DNA of 64,000 bases from Alphaproteobacteria bacterium (GCA_018970445.1 JAGWWF010000014.1:28143-92142); one strand, 5' to 3'. Positions 1-8,161 are shown, counted from the first letter of the stretch. Notes: a model not told the origin generated them from the letters alone. Made by a program: numbers and translations.

Positions 1-419
1 GCGGCCTTGGCCGACGCGATCAGGGCTTCGACGTTGCCGCGGGTCACGGCGGTCAGCTCTTCCAGCGTCTTCATGCTGGTTTCAACGGCTTCCTTGGACT
101 TGGCCGTGACCTGCTCCATGGCAGCCTTGCCATTGTTGAGCGCGGTTTCAGCGGCGGTGCGAACGGTTTCCTGAGTGGATTCAAATGCGGTGGCCATGGT
201 GGACTCCTTGGTGAAAGCGGCGGTGAACGGGATTACCAGTGTGCTGCGCGTCTTCTTCGGCGCAGCCTCGGCGACCACCGCTTGCTCCGCCGGGATGGCG
301 GGGGAAACAGCAGTCTCGGCAGCAAGGGCTTCGGCGGCCGGCTGGGCCACAGCCTTCTTGGCCGGGCGCCGGGCTTTGGCCGCGGTGGCTGGCTTTTCGG
401 TGGTGGTCTTGGCCGTCAT
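1..419 (-). CDS. Phasin family protein, partial (C-terminus beyond window)
   Basis: This leftward reading frame is open from the ATG at 419 to the window edge (about 139 residues visible). The N-terminal 60-70 residues are rich in Ala, Lys and Pro. An amphipathic helical stretch follows, containing ATAFESTQETVRTAAETALN and then EELTAVTRGNVEALIASAKA, which is the typical phasin_2 pattern. Phasins coat polyhydroxyalkanoate granules and control their number and size. An internal ATG at 197 could give a shorter form lacking the Ala/Lys-rich tail. Upstream lie TTGCTGC/GCAGCAA-type palindromes that fit control by the PHB-responsive repressor PhaR. The family call is based on sequence pattern only and the end is missing. 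Confidence 0.8.
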   Translation of the reverse strand, partial: MTAKTTTEKPATAAKARRPAKKAVAQPAAEALAAETAVSPAIPAEQAVVAEAAPKKTRSTLVIPFTAAFTKESTMATAFESTQETVRTAAETALNNGKAAMEQVTAKSKEAVETSMKTLEELTAVTRGNVEALIASAKA

Positions 420-436
420 GGCGCGTCTCCGTCCTC

Positions 437-516
437 TTGCTGCAATGCAACATAAGTCGGACGCAGGCCGGATTCAAGGGTTTTTGTTGCGGTGCAGCAA
501 AAATGTTGCAGCGCAC
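437..516 (-). promoter_or_regulatory. Cluster of PhaR-like palindromic sites upstream of the phasin gene
   Basis: Three imperfect dyads of the form TTGYTGC-N3-GCARCA lie within 80 bp upstream of the phasin ATG (419). They are at 437-452 (TTGCTGCAATGCAACA), at 484-500 (TTGTTGC, GGT, GCAGCAA) and at 504-516 (weaker). PhaR of PHB-producing bacteria represses phasin genes by binding TGC/GCA dyads of this kind. The assignment is inferred from the dyads and the gene they precede. Confidence 0.5.
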
Positions 517-530
517 GTCGGGGGCATGAA

Positions 531-1067
531 TCAGCCCCAGTGCAAGCCACTGGAATCGCAGCTGAGGCGCTGGCCAGCGCGGCCGGCGGCGGCCAGCAGC
601 ATGGCGGCCACGGCACCGCGGTTGCAGCTGGGTGGGGCGCCGGCAAACACCGCGGCCACCGAATCGGGCCAGGTGCAATCGCCATCGGTGCGCACGCCAC
701 CGTTGCTGATCGCCAGGCCGCGCAGCCGGTTGAGATCGGCGGTGAGCATGGCGCAGCCGGCGACCAGCGGCGCCATGCCATCAATGGCATCGCCGGCGAA
801 CTGCCAATCGATGCGGGCATCGGGCAGGCCCTCGCGCACCAGCTTTTCCAGAGCCTTGGCGGAAAGGGCGCTGTCGGCCGCGCCCAGCGCCAGCCGCACC
901 AGCCGCAGCCGGGCGGACAGGCGGCGGGCGCCGCCGGTGATCAGGCCGTTGATTTCGGGATCGGGGGTATCGTCCTCCAGCAATTCGCTGGCGGTCATCA
1001 CGCTGGCGATGGGCGTGGCCAGATCATGGCACAGCCAGCGCACCAGAAACTGGGTGGTTTCGCTCAT
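531..1067 (-). CDS. chpT: Histidine phosphotransferase ChpT
   Basis: 178 residues. The N-terminal helix carries WLCHDLATPI with the candidate phospho-accepting His14, followed by a second helix and a degenerate ATPase-like domain. This is the architecture of the ChpT family (formerly DUF2328). In alphaproteobacteria ChpT relays phosphate from the hybrid kinase CckA to CtrA and CpdR, controlling the cell cycle and motility. Its ATG (1067) overlaps the stop of the upstream cold-shock gene (1064-1066) as ATGA, so the two are translationally coupled. No kinase-type ATP-binding motifs are apparent, as expected for ChpT. Confidence 0.85.
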   Translation of the reverse strand: MSETTQFLVRWLCHDLATPIASVMTASELLEDDTPDPEINGLITGGARRLSARLRLVRLALGAADSALSAKALEKLVREGLPDARIDWQFAGDAIDGMAPLVAGCAMLTADLNRLRGLAISNGGVRTDGDCTWPDSVAAVFAGAPPSCNRGAVAAMLLAAAGRAGQRLSCDSSGLHWG

Positions 1068-1291
1068 TGCCCCTCGTCTCCATCGCTGCGCGGAGTCAGG
1101 CCCAGGGCGATCAGCCGCCCATCGCCATCCTGCGCCAGTTCAAAATCCAGCCGCTGGCCCGGCCGCAGACCATCCAGCCCGGCGGCCATCACCGCCGATA
1201 TGTGCACAAACACATCGCGCGGCCCCAGATCGGGCGAAATGAAGCCGAACCCCTTCTTCACATCAAACCATTTCACCGCGCCACTGGCCAT
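1064..1291 (-). CDS. Cold-shock domain protein
   Basis: 75 residues comprising a single cold-shock (OB-fold) domain. RNP1 is visible as KWFDVKKGFGFI near residue 8 and RNP2 as DVFVHIS near residue 26, the two single-stranded nucleic-acid binding motifs. The ATG at 1291 shares one base with the stop of the upstream JAMM gene (TGATG), and its own stop overlaps the chpT start. The three genes therefore look like one leftward, translationally coupled operon. It probably acts as an RNA chaperone or antiterminator. Whether it responds to cold cannot be told from the sequence. Confidence 0.9.
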   Translation of the reverse strand: MASGAVKWFDVKKGFGFISPDLGPRDVFVHISAVMAAGLDGLRPGQRLDFELAQDGDGRLIALGLTPRSDGDEGQ

Positions 1292-1695
1292 CAATACAGC
1301 TCCACGGCAACGGAATCGAATTGCGCCGGGCCCGGCCCGGTGCTGCGCGCCACCCAGGCAGTGAGCGTGCCGGCGGCCAGGATCACCCAGATCTGGCCAT
1401 TCTGGCTGGCGCGGGCGGCATCGCGCGCCGATGGTGCGCTGTGGCCATTGGGGTGGCTGTGCCAATGGCCGATCACCTGCTGGCCGGCCCCGCGCGCCTC
1501 GCGGTGGGCCGCCAGCAGCGTGGCCGGATCAATTTCGAAACTGCGGGCCGGATCGGCGCTGACATTGCGCGCCGGCACCAGCCGTTCCACCCTGGTGCCG
1601 CGCCCCACCAGCAGGCCGCAGATTTCGGCATCCGGGCTGGCCGCCGCCCAGCCGAGCAAATTTTGCCGCACGCTGCTTGATATCTCCAGTTTCAT
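1291..1695 (-). CDS. JAMM/MPN-domain (Mov34/M67) metallopeptidase
   Basis: 134 residues. The JAMM zinc site is complete: Glu24 (AEICGLL), then His79-x-His81-x7-Ser89-x2-Asp92 within HSHPNGHSAPSARD. Bacterial proteins of this size resemble Mec/CysO-type proteases that trim ubiquitin-like sulfur carriers, or other small isopeptidases. The substrate is unknown and no sulfur-carrier gene is adjacent. It is the first gene of the operon with the cold-shock gene and chpT. Only 17 bp separate its ATG (1695) from the divergent rluD ATG (1713), so any promoter must overlap coding sequence. Confidence 0.85.
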   Translation of the reverse strand: MKLEISSSVRQNLLGWAAASPDAEICGLLVGRGTRVERLVPARNVSADPARSFEIDPATLLAAHREARGAGQQVIGHWHSHPNGHSAPSARDAARASQNGQIWVILAAGTLTAWVARSTGPGPAQFDSVAVELY

Positions 1696-1712
1696 GCCGA
1701 CATGGCTAGGCC

Positions 1713-2657
1713 ATGGGGGCTGAATTGTCGATAAACATCACCTTGCCGGCCACCGCCGCCGGCCAGCGGCTGGACAAGGCGCTGGCCGATGCGCTGCCCC
1801 AATACAGCCGGGAACGGCTGAAGAATCTGGTGCAGGGCGGGCGCCTGCAGGCCGCCGCCGGGGTGATCTGGGATCCGGCCACCAAGATGAAGGGCGGCGA
1901 GGCGCTGGCGCTGTGCGTGCCGGCCCCGCGCGCGGCCGACAACGAGCCGCAGGACATTCCGTTGAACATCCCGTTCGAGGATGATCATCTGCTGGTGGTG
2001 GACAAGCCGGCCGGGCTGGTGGTGCATCCGGCCGCCGGAAATCTGGATGGCACGCTGGTCAATGCCTTGCTGCACCATTGTGCCGGCCGGCTTTCGGGCA
2101 TTGGCGGCGTGGCGCGGCCGGGCATCGTCCACCGCATCGACAAGGACACCTCGGGCCTGCTGGTGGTGGCCAAGACCGACAAGGCGCACGAGGGGCTGGC
2201 GGCGCAATTTGCCGCCCATGATGTCGATCGCCGCTACACGGCGGTGGTGGGCGGCGTGCCGGTGCCGCCGGCTGGCCGCATCCAGGGCGATCTGGCGCGC
2301 AGCAGCGCCAACCGCCAGAAGATGGCGATCGTGAAGGATGGCCGCGGCAAGCATGCCATCACCCATTATCGCACCGTGGCGGCCTTTGCCGGGGCGGCAC
2401 AGGTGGAATGCCGGCTGGAAACCGGCCGCACCCATCAGATCCGCGTGCACATGGCCTCCATTGGTCATGCCCTGCTGGGCGATGCCGTTTATGGCCGCAC
2501 CCCCGGCAAGCTCGCACCGCTGTTGCAGGCATTGGGCTTTGCCCGTCAGGCGCTGCATGCCGCCACGCTGGGATTTGTGCATCCGGTGAGCCAAGAAAAG
2601 CTTTGTTTCGAAAGCCCCCTGCCGGCCGATATGGTGGCGTTGATCGATGGCCTGTAA
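1713..2657 (+). CDS. rluD: 23S rRNA pseudouridine synthase, RluD family
   Basis: 314 residues. An N-terminal S4 RNA-binding domain spans about residues 15-70. The RluA/RluD catalytic domain follows, with GIVHRIDKDTSGLLVVAK and the catalytic Asp at position 143 in HRID. Downstream RTHQIRVH is the usual family motif. It converts uridines in helix 69 of 23S rRNA to pseudouridine (positions 1911, 1915 and 1917 in E. coli numbering). The neighbour rpoH begins 23 bp downstream in the same direction, an arrangement seen in many alphaproteobacteria. The length is normal for RluD. Confidence 0.9.
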   Translation: MGAELSINITLPATAAGQRLDKALADALPQYSRERLKNLVQGGRLQAAAGVIWDPATKMKGGEALALCVPAPRAADNEPQDIPLNIPFEDDHLLVVDKPAGLVVHPAAGNLDGTLVNALLHHCAGRLSGIGGVARPGIVHRIDKDTSGLLVVAKTDKAHEGLAAQFAAHDVDRRYTAVVGGVPVPPAGRIQGDLARSSANRQKMAIVKDGRGKHAITHYRTVAAFAGAAQVECRLETGRTHQIRVHMASIGHALLGDAVYGRTPGKLAPLLQALGFARQALHAATLGFVHPVSQEKLCFESPLPADMVALIDGL

Positions 2658-2680
2658 GCGGCCGCGTGAGGAGTGACGCG

Positions 2681-3595
2681 ATGAGTTCCAACCTGCCCGC
2701 CGTCAAGCAGACGAGCATTCCGGCGCTGGGATCGGAAGCCGGCCTGAACCGTTATCTGGCGGAAATCCGCAAGTTTCCGCTGCTTAGCCCGGATCAGGAA
2801 TATATGCTGGCCCGGGCCTGGCAGGAACATCAGGATCCGGCCGCCGCCACCAAGCTGGTGACCAGCCATCTGCGCCTGGTGGCGCGCATTGCCATGGGCT
2901 ATCGCGGCTATGGCCTGCCGGTGAACGAGCTGATTGCCGAAGGCAATATCGGCCTGATGCAGGGCGTGCGCAAATTCGATCCGGAAAAGGGCTTTCGCCT
3001 TGCCACCTATGCCATGTGGTGGATCAAGGCCGCCATTCAGGAATATATATTGCGTTCGTGGAGCCTGGTGAAGATCGGCACCACAGCGGCCCAGAAGAAG
3101 CTGTTTTTCAACCTGCGGCGCCTGAAGGGCAAGATCGGCGCGGTGGAGGATGGCGATCTGCGCCCCGAACAGGTGGAACAGATCGCCACCACGCTGGGCG
3201 TGGCGGAAGACGAAGTGGTGTCGATGAACCGGCGCATGGGCCATGGCGGCGATGCCAGCCTGAACAGCCCGCTGCGCGAAGAGGGCGAGGGCGAGTGGCA
3301 GGACTGGCTGGCCGATGATGGCCCGCTGGCCGACGATCTGCTGGCCGACAGCGAGGAACGCGACCAGCGCCACGGCCTGCTGGTGCAGGCCATGGCCAGC
3401 CTGAACGAGCGGGAGCGTGACATCCTGACCCAGCGCCGCCTGATCGACGAACCGGAAACGCTGGAGGAGTTGTCGCAACGCTATGGCATCAGCCGCGAAC
3501 GGGTGCGCCAGATCGAGGTGCGGGCGTTTGAAAAACTGGCCAAGGCCATGCAGCAGGCGGCCAGCGATCAGCGGCTGTTGCTGGAACAGGTGTGA
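2681..3595 (+). CDS. rpoH: Heat-shock sigma factor RpoH (sigma-32)
   Basis: 304 residues, starting at an ATG preceded by a good GAGGAG Shine-Dalgarno. Region 2 contains VRKFDPEKGFRLATYAMWWI. The RpoH-specific box QKKLFFNLR lies at residues 138-146, which separates it from RpoD. Region 4 ends with a helix-turn-helix, GISRERVRQIEVRAFEKL. It directs RNA polymerase to heat-shock promoters; in alphaproteobacteria it acts alongside or downstream of general-stress sigma EcfG. Sphingomonads often carry two rpoH copies, and only one lies in this window. No thermosensor structure was analysed. Confidence 0.95.
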   Translation: MSSNLPAVKQTSIPALGSEAGLNRYLAEIRKFPLLSPDQEYMLARAWQEHQDPAAATKLVTSHLRLVARIAMGYRGYGLPVNELIAEGNIGLMQGVRKFDPEKGFRLATYAMWWIKAAIQEYILRSWSLVKIGTTAAQKKLFFNLRRLKGKIGAVEDGDLRPEQVEQIATTLGVAEDEVVSMNRRMGHGGDASLNSPLREEGEGEWQDWLADDGPLADDLLADSEERDQRHGLLVQAMASLNERERDILTQRRLIDEPETLEELSQRYGISRERVRQIEVRAFEKLAKAMQQAASDQRLLLEQV

Positions 3596-3640
3596 GGCTG
3601 CCGCATTGACGGCGGCCCTGCCGCCGCCGCAGATGGGGCC

Positions 3641-4333
3641 ATGATCGGGCGCATCATCAGAACGGTGCTGGGCGGGCTGGCGGGGCTGGCGCTGGGGCTT
3701 GTCGTGCTCAGCTTTGGCTGGGTGGTGCTGTATCGTTTCGTGCCGCCGCCGATCACCTGGTTGCAGGCACGCGATGCCATCAACGGCCAGCATGTCGAAC
3801 GCGAATGGGTGCCGTTGACCGCGATGACCAAGGCGCTGCCGCGCGCGGTGATCGGGGCGGAAGATGCCAACTTCTGCCGCCACAGCGGCTTTGATCTGGA
3901 TGCGATCCAGGCGGCTGCCAGCGCCAACAGCAGCGGCAAGACACTGCGCGGCGGCTCGACCATCAGCCAGCAGACCGCGAAAAACGCCTTTCTGTGGCCG
4001 GAACGATCCTATGTCAGAAAGGGGCTGGAGGCCTATTTCACCTTGTTGATCGAACTGGTGTGGGGCAAGCCGCGCATCATGGAAGTCTATCTGAACATTG
4101 TGGAAATGGGCCAGGGCATCTATGGCATGGAGGCGGCCGCCGAACATTATTTCGACACCACCGCCGACAAGCTGAGCGCCCGCCAGGCCGCGCGGCTGGC
4201 CGCGATCCTGCCGCAGCCAATAAAGCGCAGCGCGGTCAAGCCATCCCGCAGTGTCAAACGCTATGCCCGCCGCATCGAAAAGCGGGTGAAGCTGGTGCGC
4301 GACGAAGGGATTGATTCCTGCCTGTGGCAGTGA
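3641..4333 (+). CDS. mtgA: Monofunctional peptidoglycan transglycosylase (GT51)
   Basis: 230 residues with one N-terminal membrane helix (about residues 8-30). The GT51 domain carries the expected motifs: EDANFCRHSGFD with catalytic Glu74, RGGSTISQQTAKN around 103-115, and IMEVYLNIVEMG with the second Glu at 148. It polymerises lipid II into glycan strands and has no transpeptidase domain. Its TGA (4331-4333) abuts the stop of the convergent oxidoreductase gene, so the two genes end back to back with no spacer. The length is normal for MtgA. Confidence 0.93.
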   Translation: MIGRIIRTVLGGLAGLALGLVVLSFGWVVLYRFVPPPITWLQARDAINGQHVEREWVPLTAMTKALPRAVIGAEDANFCRHSGFDLDAIQAAASANSSGKTLRGGSTISQQTAKNAFLWPERSYVRKGLEAYFTLLIELVWGKPRIMEVYLNIVEMGQGIYGMEAAAEHYFDTTADKLSARQAARLAAILPQPIKRSAVKPSRSVKRYARRIEKRVKLVRDEGIDSCLWQ

Positions 4334-5428
4334 TCAGCCGGGAACCACCAGATATTTCTGCCCGGTCGCCCGCCGATACCAGCCGGCCACCACCGCCGGT
4401 GTCACCATCTCCTCCAGGCTCACGCGGTGGCTGTAGTGGCTGGCGAAGGTGGTGGTCAGTTCATCGGCGACGCGGGCCTTCAGCCGGGCGAAGGTCTCGT
4501 TGCCGAACATGCGCATGCGCGGAAACAGCAGCCAGCCGCCCATCGCCCAGGCCATGCCAAAGCCGCGATTGAAGCTGGTGGGCGCCAGATCAAGCCCGCC
4601 ATAGATATAGACTTGCTTCAATGTTTCAGAGCCATAGCGGCTGTAACCACCGGCCCGCGCGTTGATCGCAGCCTCCATCGCGGTGAGGATCTGGCCGGCC
4701 AGCGGCCCGCCGCCGATGGCATCAAAGGCCAGGGTCGCCCCGGTTTCGGTGCAGGCGGCGATCAGCCCGGCCATGAAATCGGGTGCTGTGGAATCAAGCA
4801 CATATGTGGCCCCAAGCCCCTTGAGCAGCGCCACCTGATCGGCCGAACGCACGATGTTGATCAGTGGCACGCCATCGGCGGCGCAGATCTTCACCAGCAT
4901 CTGGCCCAGGTTGGATGCGGCGGCCGTGTGGATGATGGCGCCATGGCCTTCGGCGCGCATGGTTTCCACAAAACCCAGCGCTGTCAATGGGTTGACGAAG
5001 CAGGACGCGCCCTGTTCGGCGGTCGCGCTTTCGGGCAGCAGCAGCGCCTCGCTGGCCTTGACGACGCGATATTCGGCATAGGTCGCGCCGCCGATGATGG
5101 CGCAGCGGCGGCCGATCAGCTGCTCTGCCCCCGCCCCGGCGGCAACGATGGTGCCGGCCCCTTCATTGCCGCACGGCATGGCCTGGCCCAGCCGCGCCGC
5201 CATGGCGCGCAGACCGGCGGGCGGCACCGGCGCGCTGATTCCGCCAGCAATTGCCGTGACTTCGCGCATGTCGGCCGCGCCTGTGAGCAGGCCGATGTCA
5301 GACGGGTTGATCGGGGCCGCCTCGATCTTCAGCTTGATTTCGCCGGGGCCGGGTTCGGGTTCGGGCACAGTGGCCACCGCCAGGATGAGGGTGCCATCGG
5401 CAGTGATGGTCGATTGGATCTGGCGCAT
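4334..5428 (-). CDS. Medium-chain dehydrogenase/reductase (quinone oxidoreductase-like)
   Basis: 364 residues. The GroES-like N-terminal domain has PGPGEIKLKIEAAPINPSD, and the Rossmann domain has an NAD(P)-binding stretch around HTAAASNLGQMLVKI. Structural and catalytic zinc cysteines are not evident, so it most resembles the zinc-free quinone oxidoreductase/enoyl reductase branch of the MDR superfamily. The substrate is unknown. It lies 12 bp downstream of ybaB and may be co-transcribed with dnaX-ybaB, although a functional link is not obvious. Its stop abuts that of mtgA. Confidence 0.8.
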   Translation of the reverse strand: MRQIQSTITADGTLILAVATVPEPEPGPGEIKLKIEAAPINPSDIGLLTGAADMREVTAIAGGISAPVPPAGLRAMAARLGQAMPCGNEGAGTIVAAGAGAEQLIGRRCAIIGGATYAEYRVVKASEALLLPESATAEQGASCFVNPLTALGFVETMRAEGHGAIIHTAAASNLGQMLVKICAADGVPLINIVRSADQVALLKGLGATYVLDSTAPDFMAGLIAACTETGATLAFDAIGGGPLAGQILTAMEAAINARAGGYSRYGSETLKQVYIYGGLDLAPTSFNRGFGMAWAMGGWLLFPRMRMFGNETFARLKARVADELTTTFASHYSHRVSLEEMVTPAVVAGWYRRATGQKYLVVPG

Positions 5429-5440
5429 GGCTGGTCCTCC

Positions 5441-5767
5441 TCAGAATTCGGGCAGCTTGAAGCCGGGGGGCAATTGCATGCCGGCGGTCAGCTTGGCCAT
5501 TTCGGCGCTGCCGGCGGAATCGGCCTTGGTCTTGGCATCGTTGAACGCCGCAACCACCAGATCTTCCAGCATTTCTTTCGAATCGGCCGTCAGCAGCGAC
5601 GGGTCGATCTCCACCCCGCGCACGGCGCCGCGGGCGGTGGCGCGCACCTTCACCAGGCCGCCGCCTGATGCGCCTTCCACGGTGATATTGTCCAGTTCGG
5701 CCTGGGCGCGGGCCATCTGGGCCTGCACATTGCGGGCGGCGTTCATCAGTTCATCAAGGCTGGGCAT
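5441..5767 (-). CDS. YbaB/EbfC nucleoid-associated protein
   Basis: 108 residues. It has an N-terminal coiled-coil (MNAARNVQAQMARAQAEL) and the family signature from ITVEGASGGGLVKVRATARG to VRGVEIDPSLL. YbaB/EbfC dimers bind DNA with little specificity. The gene lies 3 bp after dnaX, the classic dnaX-ybaB pair. The usual third member, recR, is absent and the position is taken by an MDR oxidoreductase. Confidence 0.92.
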   Translation of the reverse strand: MPSLDELMNAARNVQAQMARAQAELDNITVEGASGGGLVKVRATARGAVRGVEIDPSLLTADSKEMLEDLVVAAFNDAKTKADSAGSAEMAKLTAGMQLPPGFKLPEF

Positions 5768-5770
5768 GGT

Positions 5771-7423
5771 TCAGGCGCTCCGTGACAGGGGAACCGGGTC
5801 TTCGGCATCGGGAAAGGCGGCGCGCAGAGCGGCCACCAACGGATCGGATTTCATCTGTTCGATCAAGGCCTTGCCCTGGGCCAGCTCCTGCTCGCGCAGG
5901 GTGGCGCCGCCGCCTTGCGCCTGCCAGTCCAGCTGCCATTTGCGCCCCGTCCAGTCGGCGAGACAGGCGGCGATGGCGGCCTTCACATCGGCCGGCAGGC
6001 CGCTGGCGGCCAGGCTGAGCGTGGGCGGCGCATAGGCGATCAGGCGGATTTCATCGTGCAGATAATGCGCCAGCCGGCCTTCACCGCGGTCGCGGAACAG
6101 GGCGACCAGCGCGGCATAATCAGGCGGAAACGTGGCAGCAGCAGGGGCGGCGGTGGCCGCACGGGCAGCAGTGGTGGCTGCCGGGCCGGGCGCCGGTGGC
6201 GGCACCGCCGCCTCCGGTGGCCGATCCTGCTGCAGCTGCCGCACCAGGCTGCCGGGATCGGGCAGATCGGCGGCGTGGCACAGGCGCAGCAGTGCCATTT
6301 CGGCCGCCTGCAACGGCACCGGGGCGGCCTGCACCTCTTCCAGCCCCTTCAGCAGCATCTGCCACAGCAGGGACAGGCGCGGGAAGCCGAGCGCGGCCGC
6401 CCAGGTGGCCAGCGCCGCCTGTTCCTCGGCCGAAAGCGCCGGATCGCGGCGCGGGGCCATGCGCTGCCGGGTGACGGCGTGGACCAGATCGAGCAGTTCG
6501 CGCAGCAGCTGCACCGGATCCTGCCCCAGATCATAGTGGCGGCCAACGGCGGCCAGCACGCCGGGCACATCGCCGGCCAGCAGCTGGCCGAACAGTTCGC
6601 GCACGGCCGATCGATCGGCCAGGCCCAGCATGTCGCGCACGGCGGCCGCGGTGATGGTGTCGCCGCCATGGGCGATGGCCTGATCCAGGATCGACAGGCC
6701 ATCGCGCACGCTGCCTTCGGCGGCGCGGGCGATGATGGCCAGCGCATCGGGTTCGGCGGCCACGGCTTCGGCATCCAGGATGCGGGCGAAATGGCCCGCC
6801 AGCATGTCGGCCGGCACGCGGCGCAGATCAAAGCGCTGGCAGCGCGACAAGATGGTGGCCGGCACCTTGTTCACTTCGGTGGTGGCCATGATGAACTTCA
6901 CGCCCGGCGGCGGTTCTTCCAGCGTTTTCAACAGCGCGTTGAACGCCGCCTTGGACAGCATGTGGACTTCATCGATGATGTGGATCTTGTAGCGGGCGGA
7001 AACCGCAGCATAGCGCACGCCTTCGATGATCTCGCGCACATCATCCACCCCGGTGTTGGAGGCGGCGTCCATTTCCACCACGTCCATGTGCCGGCCGGCC
7101 GCAATGGCGGTGCAGGGATCACACTGGCCGCACGGGCTGATGGTGGGGCCGCCCTGGCCATCGGGGCCGATGCAGTTCAGCGCCTTGGCGATGATGCGCG
7201 CGGTGCTGGTTTTGCCCACGCCGCGCACCCCGGTGAGCAGCCAGGCCTGCGCCAGCCGGCCGCGCGCAATGGCATTGCCCAGGGTTTGCACCATGGCATC
7301 CTGGCCCAGCAGCGCATCGAATCCGGCCGGCCGATATTTGCGCGCCAGCACGCGATAGGCCGGCGCCGGCGCTGCCGCCGGCAGATCAAGGCCGGGAAAG
7401 GCCATATCGGATTCGTCTGCCAT
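5771..7423 (-). CDS. dnaX: DNA polymerase III subunits gamma/tau
   Basis: About 550 residues. The AAA+ clamp-loader core begins at YRVLARKYRP (residue 23). Walker A is GVRGVGKTSTAR (Lys71), and zinc ligands are Cys84, Cys98, Cys101 and Cys104. Walker B is IIDEVHML, followed by sensor LSRCQRFDLRR. The Ala/Pro-rich linker and C-terminal domain correspond to the tau extension. I chose the ATG at 7423 (ADESD...) because the protein then starts shortly before the core; a GTG at 7459 would add 12 residues. No slippery A-tract for a gamma frameshift is obvious. It loads the beta clamp and organises the replisome. Confidence 0.93.
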   Translation of the reverse strand: MADESDMAFPGLDLPAAAPAPAYRVLARKYRPAGFDALLGQDAMVQTLGNAIARGRLAQAWLLTGVRGVGKTSTARIIAKALNCIGPDGQGGPTISPCGQCDPCTAIAAGRHMDVVEMDAASNTGVDDVREIIEGVRYAAVSARYKIHIIDEVHMLSKAAFNALLKTLEEPPPGVKFIMATTEVNKVPATILSRCQRFDLRRVPADMLAGHFARILDAEAVAAEPDALAIIARAAEGSVRDGLSILDQAIAHGGDTITAAAVRDMLGLADRSAVRELFGQLLAGDVPGVLAAVGRHYDLGQDPVQLLRELLDLVHAVTRQRMAPRRDPALSAEEQAALATWAAALGFPRLSLLWQMLLKGLEEVQAAPVPLQAAEMALLRLCHAADLPDPGSLVRQLQQDRPPEAAVPPPAPGPAATTAARAATAAPAAATFPPDYAALVALFRDRGEGRLAHYLHDEIRLIAYAPPTLSLAASGLPADVKAAIAACLADWTGRKWQLDWQAQGGGATLREQELAQGKALIEQMKSDPLVAALRAAFPDAEDPVPLSRSA

Positions 7424-7500
7424 CAGCGGCGTTGTAGCGGGCGGCAAAGGCGGCGTCACGCGCTGTTGCGCTTCGGATCAGCCCTGGCTGCTCCCTGGCA

Positions 7501-7650
7501 TTGGCCGATGATCCGTCCAGCATCGACGGGCTGGCAGCGCTGGACGTGGCGGCGCGCCTGTTCCGCCAGATCGGCAACCAGCCCGCCGCCGATCATGTGG
7601 CGGCGGAACGGGCGCGGTTTGCGGCGCGCGCTGCGCAATCGCCGGCATGA
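7501..7650 (+). CDS. Possible 49-residue protein with TTG start
   Basis: The 335-bp stretch between dnaX and the next gene contains one rightward frame that looks protein-like (DDPSSIDGLAALDVAARLFR, then an alanine-rich helical tail ending RAAQSPA). The frame is open back to the TAG at 7435 but offers no ATG or GTG, so translation would need the TTG at 7501, with no convincing Shine-Dalgarno. It could be a small helical protein, a remnant, or chance coding-like composition. The rest of the gap (7651-7758) shows nothing I can name. Confidence 0.25.
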   Translation: MADDPSSIDGLAALDVAARLFRQIGNQPAADHVAAERARFAARAAQSPA

Positions 7651-7758
7651 AGCCCGCCCGGTCGTGGCCGCGCTGGATCAGACCAGTTTGCCCGGCCCCG
7701 GCGTTTCAGTGGGGCAGGGCGGCAACGGGGCTGGCCTGGCACGCCAAGGGGTGGTTTG

Positions 7759-8013
7759 ATGTTTCATTCGTCTGCGGTGCCGGTGGGGTTGCCGGTGGGT
7801 GTCGGCCTGGCGTTCCTGTTGTTCATCGTCATGAAAATGCTGGGCATTCCGGCTGCCGAAGTGGCGGCAGCCGCCAAATTCGTGGGCGGTGTCGCCAATA
7901 TCGTTGCCGGCGGCACCAAGAATCTGATGCTGCTTGATCCGGCCAGCCTGGTGATGGTGCGGCCGTTGTCGTTCATGCTCACGCTGGGCCTGATCGCGGC
8001 CTTTGCCGGCTGA
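7759..8013 (+). CDS. Small membrane protein of unknown function
   Basis: 84 residues with two hydrophobic segments. The first is VGLPVGVGLAFLLFIVMKML near the N-terminus; the second is at the C-terminus (VRPLSFMLTLGLIAAFAG). Between them lies an Ala/Gly-rich stretch with AKFVGGVANIVAGGTKNLM. I do not recognise a family. The ATG at 7759 follows a purine-rich AAGGGG sequence about 10 bases upstream, and a TTG three bases earlier is also in frame. It lies immediately before the oppositely oriented SRP RNA gene. Confidence 0.6.
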   Translation: MFHSSAVPVGLPVGVGLAFLLFIVMKMLGIPAAEVAAAAKFVGGVANIVAGGTKNLMLLDPASLVMVRPLSFMLTLGLIAAFAG

Positions 8014-8028
8014 ACCGAACTGTGTGAG

Positions 8029-8123
8029 GTGGGAGCCGGGAACGACCCAGGGCGGGTTCGTTACGGCTGCTTCCTTCCGGACCTGACCGGGTTGGCGAGC
8101 GCACTGTCCGCCCGGCTCCCGCC
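8029..8123 (-). ncRNA. ffs: Signal recognition particle RNA (4.5S, small bacterial type)
   Basis: On the minus strand the segment contains the nearly invariant domain IV sequence GGTCAGGTCCGGAAGGAAGC (about 8066-8085), the Ffh-binding region with its GGAA tetraloop. The flanks GGCGGGAGCCGGG (8111-8123) and CCCGGCTCCCACC (8029-8040) are complementary and close the hairpin, giving an RNA of about 95 nt. It forms the SRP with Ffh for co-translational targeting of membrane proteins. The ends are estimated from the terminal helix. Confidence 0.92.
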
Positions 8124-8161
8124 CGGCATATGGCGGCCGACGGCGGGGATTGCAACCCCTG

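Noticed and set aside
2546..4147. Leftward 533-codon frame over rpoH and mtgA
   Set aside because: Both rpoH and mtgA are certain on the other strand; the frame is a composition artefact.
4331..4336. TGATCA at the back-to-back stops of mtgA and the oxidoreductase
   Set aside because: A six-base palindrome formed by two adjacent stop codons; no evidence for a regulatory role.
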